Shown here: piece after piece, positions 35,322 through 36,412 of the stretch | Numbering within the stretch: the stretch's first letter is position 1 | Layout of the letters: each line of letters starts with the position of its first letter | Source: Candidatus Thorarchaeota archaeon | GTDB lineage: Archaea > Asgardarchaeota > Thorarchaeia > Thorarchaeales > Thorarchaeaceae | Length of the DNA: 36,412 nucleotides | Assembly: GCA_018238205.1 (NCBI GenBank) | Contig: JABCTV010000012.1 | Coordinates: 1-36,412, forward strand | Direction: 5' to 3' | Position numbers and translations under genes: made by a program | Notes under the pieces: generated by a model | Database searches by the model: none | Told to the model about the DNA's origin: nothing | The model's input: the letters and a program-made list of their open reading frames with translations, nothing else

Positions 35322-35419
35322 TTGGTGATTGTCCTCCTTGCTTTTTCTATGGGACATAGCAATCCCAGACTCAGTTTGCGTTGGCATCCTAATAAGCATC
35401 TTGGCGGACACTTCACAAT

Positions 35420-35429
35420 CCTTATAGCG
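35420..35429. promoter_or_regulatory. Shared bidirectional TATA element between selD and rtcB fragment
   Basis: CCTTATAGCG on the plus strand reads CGCTATAAGG on the minus strand. The core CTATAAG/CTTATAG therefore serves as a TATA box in either direction. On the minus strand the expected start falls near the selD ATGs at 35387-35399. On the plus strand it falls near 35450, leaving a leader of about 23 bases before the rtcB fragment. Confidence 0.4.
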
Positions 35430-35472
35430 AATTTGACGAAGCAGTGCAAATCAGATGATGAGTGTGGACTAA

Positions 35473-35697
35473 ATGGACATCAAGAAGGTTTCTGACAATG
35501 TGTATGAGATTCCCCAGGAAACTCAGCAGTGTATGAATGTGCCTGTTACGATCTATGCTTCTGATGCGTTGGTTCAGAAGATGAAACAGGATGCAACTTT
35601 CAAACAAGCAACTAATGCTGCATGTCTTCCAGGTATCTATAAACATAGTATTGTACTTCCAGACGGACACCAGACACATGTTTACATAGGGAGATAA
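35473..35697 (+). pseudogene. rtcB: Truncated rtcB: N-terminal 67 residues of RNA ligase RtcB
   Basis: RtcB ligates tRNA exon halves and is normally about 480 residues long. This 74-codon frame begins exactly like RtcB (DIKKVSDNVYEIP; then VTIYASDAL, and AACLPGIYKHSIVLPDGHQ). Right after PDGHQ, where RtcB continues GYGFPIGGVAA, the sequence reads THVYIGR and stops. All metal ligands and the guanylylated His are missing, so the fragment cannot ligate RNA. Homology is lost near base 35673. The most likely cause is insertion of a foreign element whose small genes begin five bases after the stop. A contig joining error or a domesticated short protein are alternatives. Confidence 0.75.
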
Positions 35698-35701
35698 AAC
35701 A

Positions 35702-35884
35702 ATGATCAAAGTAAAAGTGGGAATGGTAGATGGTAGGTCGAAGATAGTCGAGTTCGACAAACGATTCGATGACATAACCCCGTCCGAGATCATGGAGAAA
35801 GTGGATGGTTGTGTGATCGGGTGGGGACTTATTGAAAGCAACGAGATTCGAGAGGCAGAAGACAACATTGAGGCAGACCAATGA
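35702..35884 (+). CDS. Small hypothetical protein (60 aa), first gene of the accessory string
   Basis: 60 residues: MIKVKVGMVDGRSKIVEFD, then an acidic helical region (SEIMEKVDGCVIGWGLIESNEIREAEDN). The pattern suggests a small beta-beta-alpha fold. GGGAG lies about eight bases before the ATG, overlapping the end of the rtcB fragment. The stop overlaps the next start as ATGA. The family is not recognised. Confidence 0.65.
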   Translation: MIKVKVGMVDGRSKIVEFDKRFDDITPSEIMEKVDGCVIGWGLIESNEIREAEDNIEADQ

Positions 35885-36042
35885 CAACACCAGAATCAGC
35901 AATCGATAGACTGGCAGAATGCCTTTGGTTACAGCACGGGATGTCGGAGCAAGCGGCAAATACCAAAGCACAAACACTCATCGATGATGCAGTGGCAACG
36001 ATTGCCAGTGCAGGCGGGAAGATTGTTTGGGAGGAAGTATAA
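35881..36042 (+). CDS. Small hypothetical protein (53 aa)
   Basis: Starts at an ATG sharing ATGA with the previous stop, with GAGG seven bases before it. The 53-residue product begins MTTPESAIDRLAECLWLQHG, is largely helical (ANTKAQTLIDDAVATIASAG) and ends KIVWEEV. Its stop shares a base with the next start (TAATG). The family is not recognised; the helix content would fit a DNA-binding or adaptor protein, which is a guess. Confidence 0.6.
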   Translation: MTTPESAIDRLAECLWLQHGMSEQAANTKAQTLIDDAVATIASAGGKIVWEEV

Positions 36043-36173
36043 TGGATAGATCACTGCAATATCAAAACGGAAAATGGAATAGATATGTCACACTCGAAGT
36101 AAAGACACCATCAGAAGAAGAGACATCGTTCATCGATCAGATACGCGGGATCATCAAGGAGTTGAAGCGATGA
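36042..36173 (+). CDS. Small hypothetical protein (43 aa)
   Basis: A 43-residue product beginning MDRSLQYQNGKWNRYVTLEV and ending in the helix FIDQIRGIIKELKR. GGGAGG lies eight bases before the start and overlaps the previous gene. The stop shares ATGA with the next gene. The family is not recognised. Confidence 0.55.
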   Translation: MDRSLQYQNGKWNRYVTLEVKTPSEEETSFIDQIRGIIKELKR

Positions 36174-36289
36174 TACTAATCAGTAATTTGCCAGCAGAGA
36201 TAAGCATCGAATATGTAAAAGAAGTGATAAGCAGAGGATTCGGCGAGGACGTAACCGTCAGACAAGTCGTGATCGAAGGTGAGAACTGA
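36170..36289 (+). CDS. Small hypothetical protein (39 aa)
   Basis: A 39-residue product, MILISNLPAEISIEYVKEVI followed by SRGFGEDVTVRQVVIEGEN. AAGGAG precedes the ATG at close to ideal spacing, and both ends overlap neighbouring genes. The beta-alpha-beta-like pattern might be a miniature fold. The family is not recognised. Confidence 0.55.
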   Translation: MILISNLPAEISIEYVKEVISRGFGEDVTVRQVVIEGEN

Positions 36290-36412
36290 TGTCAGACTCT
36301 ATGTGTGTAGCCGTCCTCGGAGCAGAGAAGATTGGCAAAAGACCAATCCCGTGCGGGAACACCGATGCGATAATCAAAGCAAGAATAGAAGAATTACAAT
36401 CAAAAAGGAGAA
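36289..36412 (+). CDS. Start of a further small protein (runs off the window)
   Basis: The ATG at 36289 shares its A with the previous stop codon and has GAAGGTGA about seven bases before it. The visible 41 residues start MSDSMCVAVLGAEKIGKRPI and contain ARIEELQSKRR at the window end. AAGGAGA in the last bases may be the ribosome site of the next gene, so this one is probably also short. Confidence 0.5.
   Translation, partial: MSDSMCVAVLGAEKIGKRPIPCGNTDAIIKARIEELQSKRR

Larger units (their letters stand above)
35674..36412 (+). mobile_element. Left end of a probable integrated virus or plasmid-like element
   Basis: From the point where rtcB homology ends, the sequence changes to a dense string of very small same-strand genes. 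Each overlaps the next by one to four bases and has its own Shine-Dalgarno site. This style is unlike the rest of the window, where genes are long and overlaps rare, and is typical of archaeal viruses and conjugative elements. No integrase, attachment-site repeat or capsid gene is visible before the window ends, so the element type is unknown. Confidence 0.45.

Noticed and set aside
35422..35977. Minus-strand frames of 120-148 codons opposite the small accessory genes
   Set aside because: Their translations are rich in Ser, His, Ile and Leu without motifs, and they lie antisense to the rtcB fragment and well-spaced small genes.
1..36412. CRISPR arrays, insertion sequences and rRNA genes
   Set aside because: No regularly spaced repeats, transposase frames with terminal repeats, or rRNA sequence were seen.

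Overview
The window looks like chromosomal DNA of an archaeon, most probably an Asgard lineage such as Thorarchaeia, Lokiarchaeia or a relative. Archaeal hallmarks are an EF-2-type translation factor, an archaeal-type isoleucyl-tRNA synthetase, the archaeal CoA route (pantoate kinase, phosphopantothenate synthetase, ketopantoate reductase, CoaBC), a tetraether-synthase-like radical SAM enzyme and TATA-box promoters. Two small GTPases, a roadblock/LC7 protein, an EF-2 with an altered diphthamide loop and UGA-encoded selenocysteine fit Asgard archaea. The placement is inference, because no rRNA is present.

Layout. 1-6.5 kb: the end of an unknown gene, a polyprenyl synthase, a TldD/PmbA peptidase pair, a fucose-isomerase-like protein and a methyltransferase. 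6.5-7.0 kb: a gene-poor stretch with a folded RNA candidate, a 37-codon ORF and a terminator. 7.0-9.8 kb: a Tes-like radical SAM enzyme, a small NTP pyrophosphohydrolase and an unknown CxxC protein. 10-17 kb: IleRS, an M20 peptidase, and EF-2 with a long structured leader. 17-20 kb: a methyltransferase, a likely small RNA with its own promoter, a membrane protein, tRNA-Gln(CUG) and a creatininase-family amidase. 19.8-22.6 kb: an MglA-like GTPase facing a class V aminotransferase coupled to a metallo-beta-lactamase-fold hydrolase. 22.6-27.8 kb: the CoA block. 27.8-33.9 kb: on one strand, a GTPase, a TPR protein, a very large membrane-anchored caspase-fold (gingipain-like) protein and a roadblock protein. 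34-35.4 kb: a small acidic protein and selD.

The two most important reading corrections are at the right end. selD contains an in-frame UGA at the catalytic selenocysteine position, so the true gene is 47 codons longer at its 5' end than a standard ORF call. Next to it, an rtcB gene starts normally but loses its homology after about 67 residues. It runs into a string of tiny overlapping genes that look viral or plasmid-like and continue past the window end.

The best candidate for an undescribed system is the GTPase, TPR, caspase-like and roadblock cluster. The best candidate for an undescribed RNA is the 92-nt fold at 17939-18030, with a TATA box placed exactly for transcription to begin at its first base.
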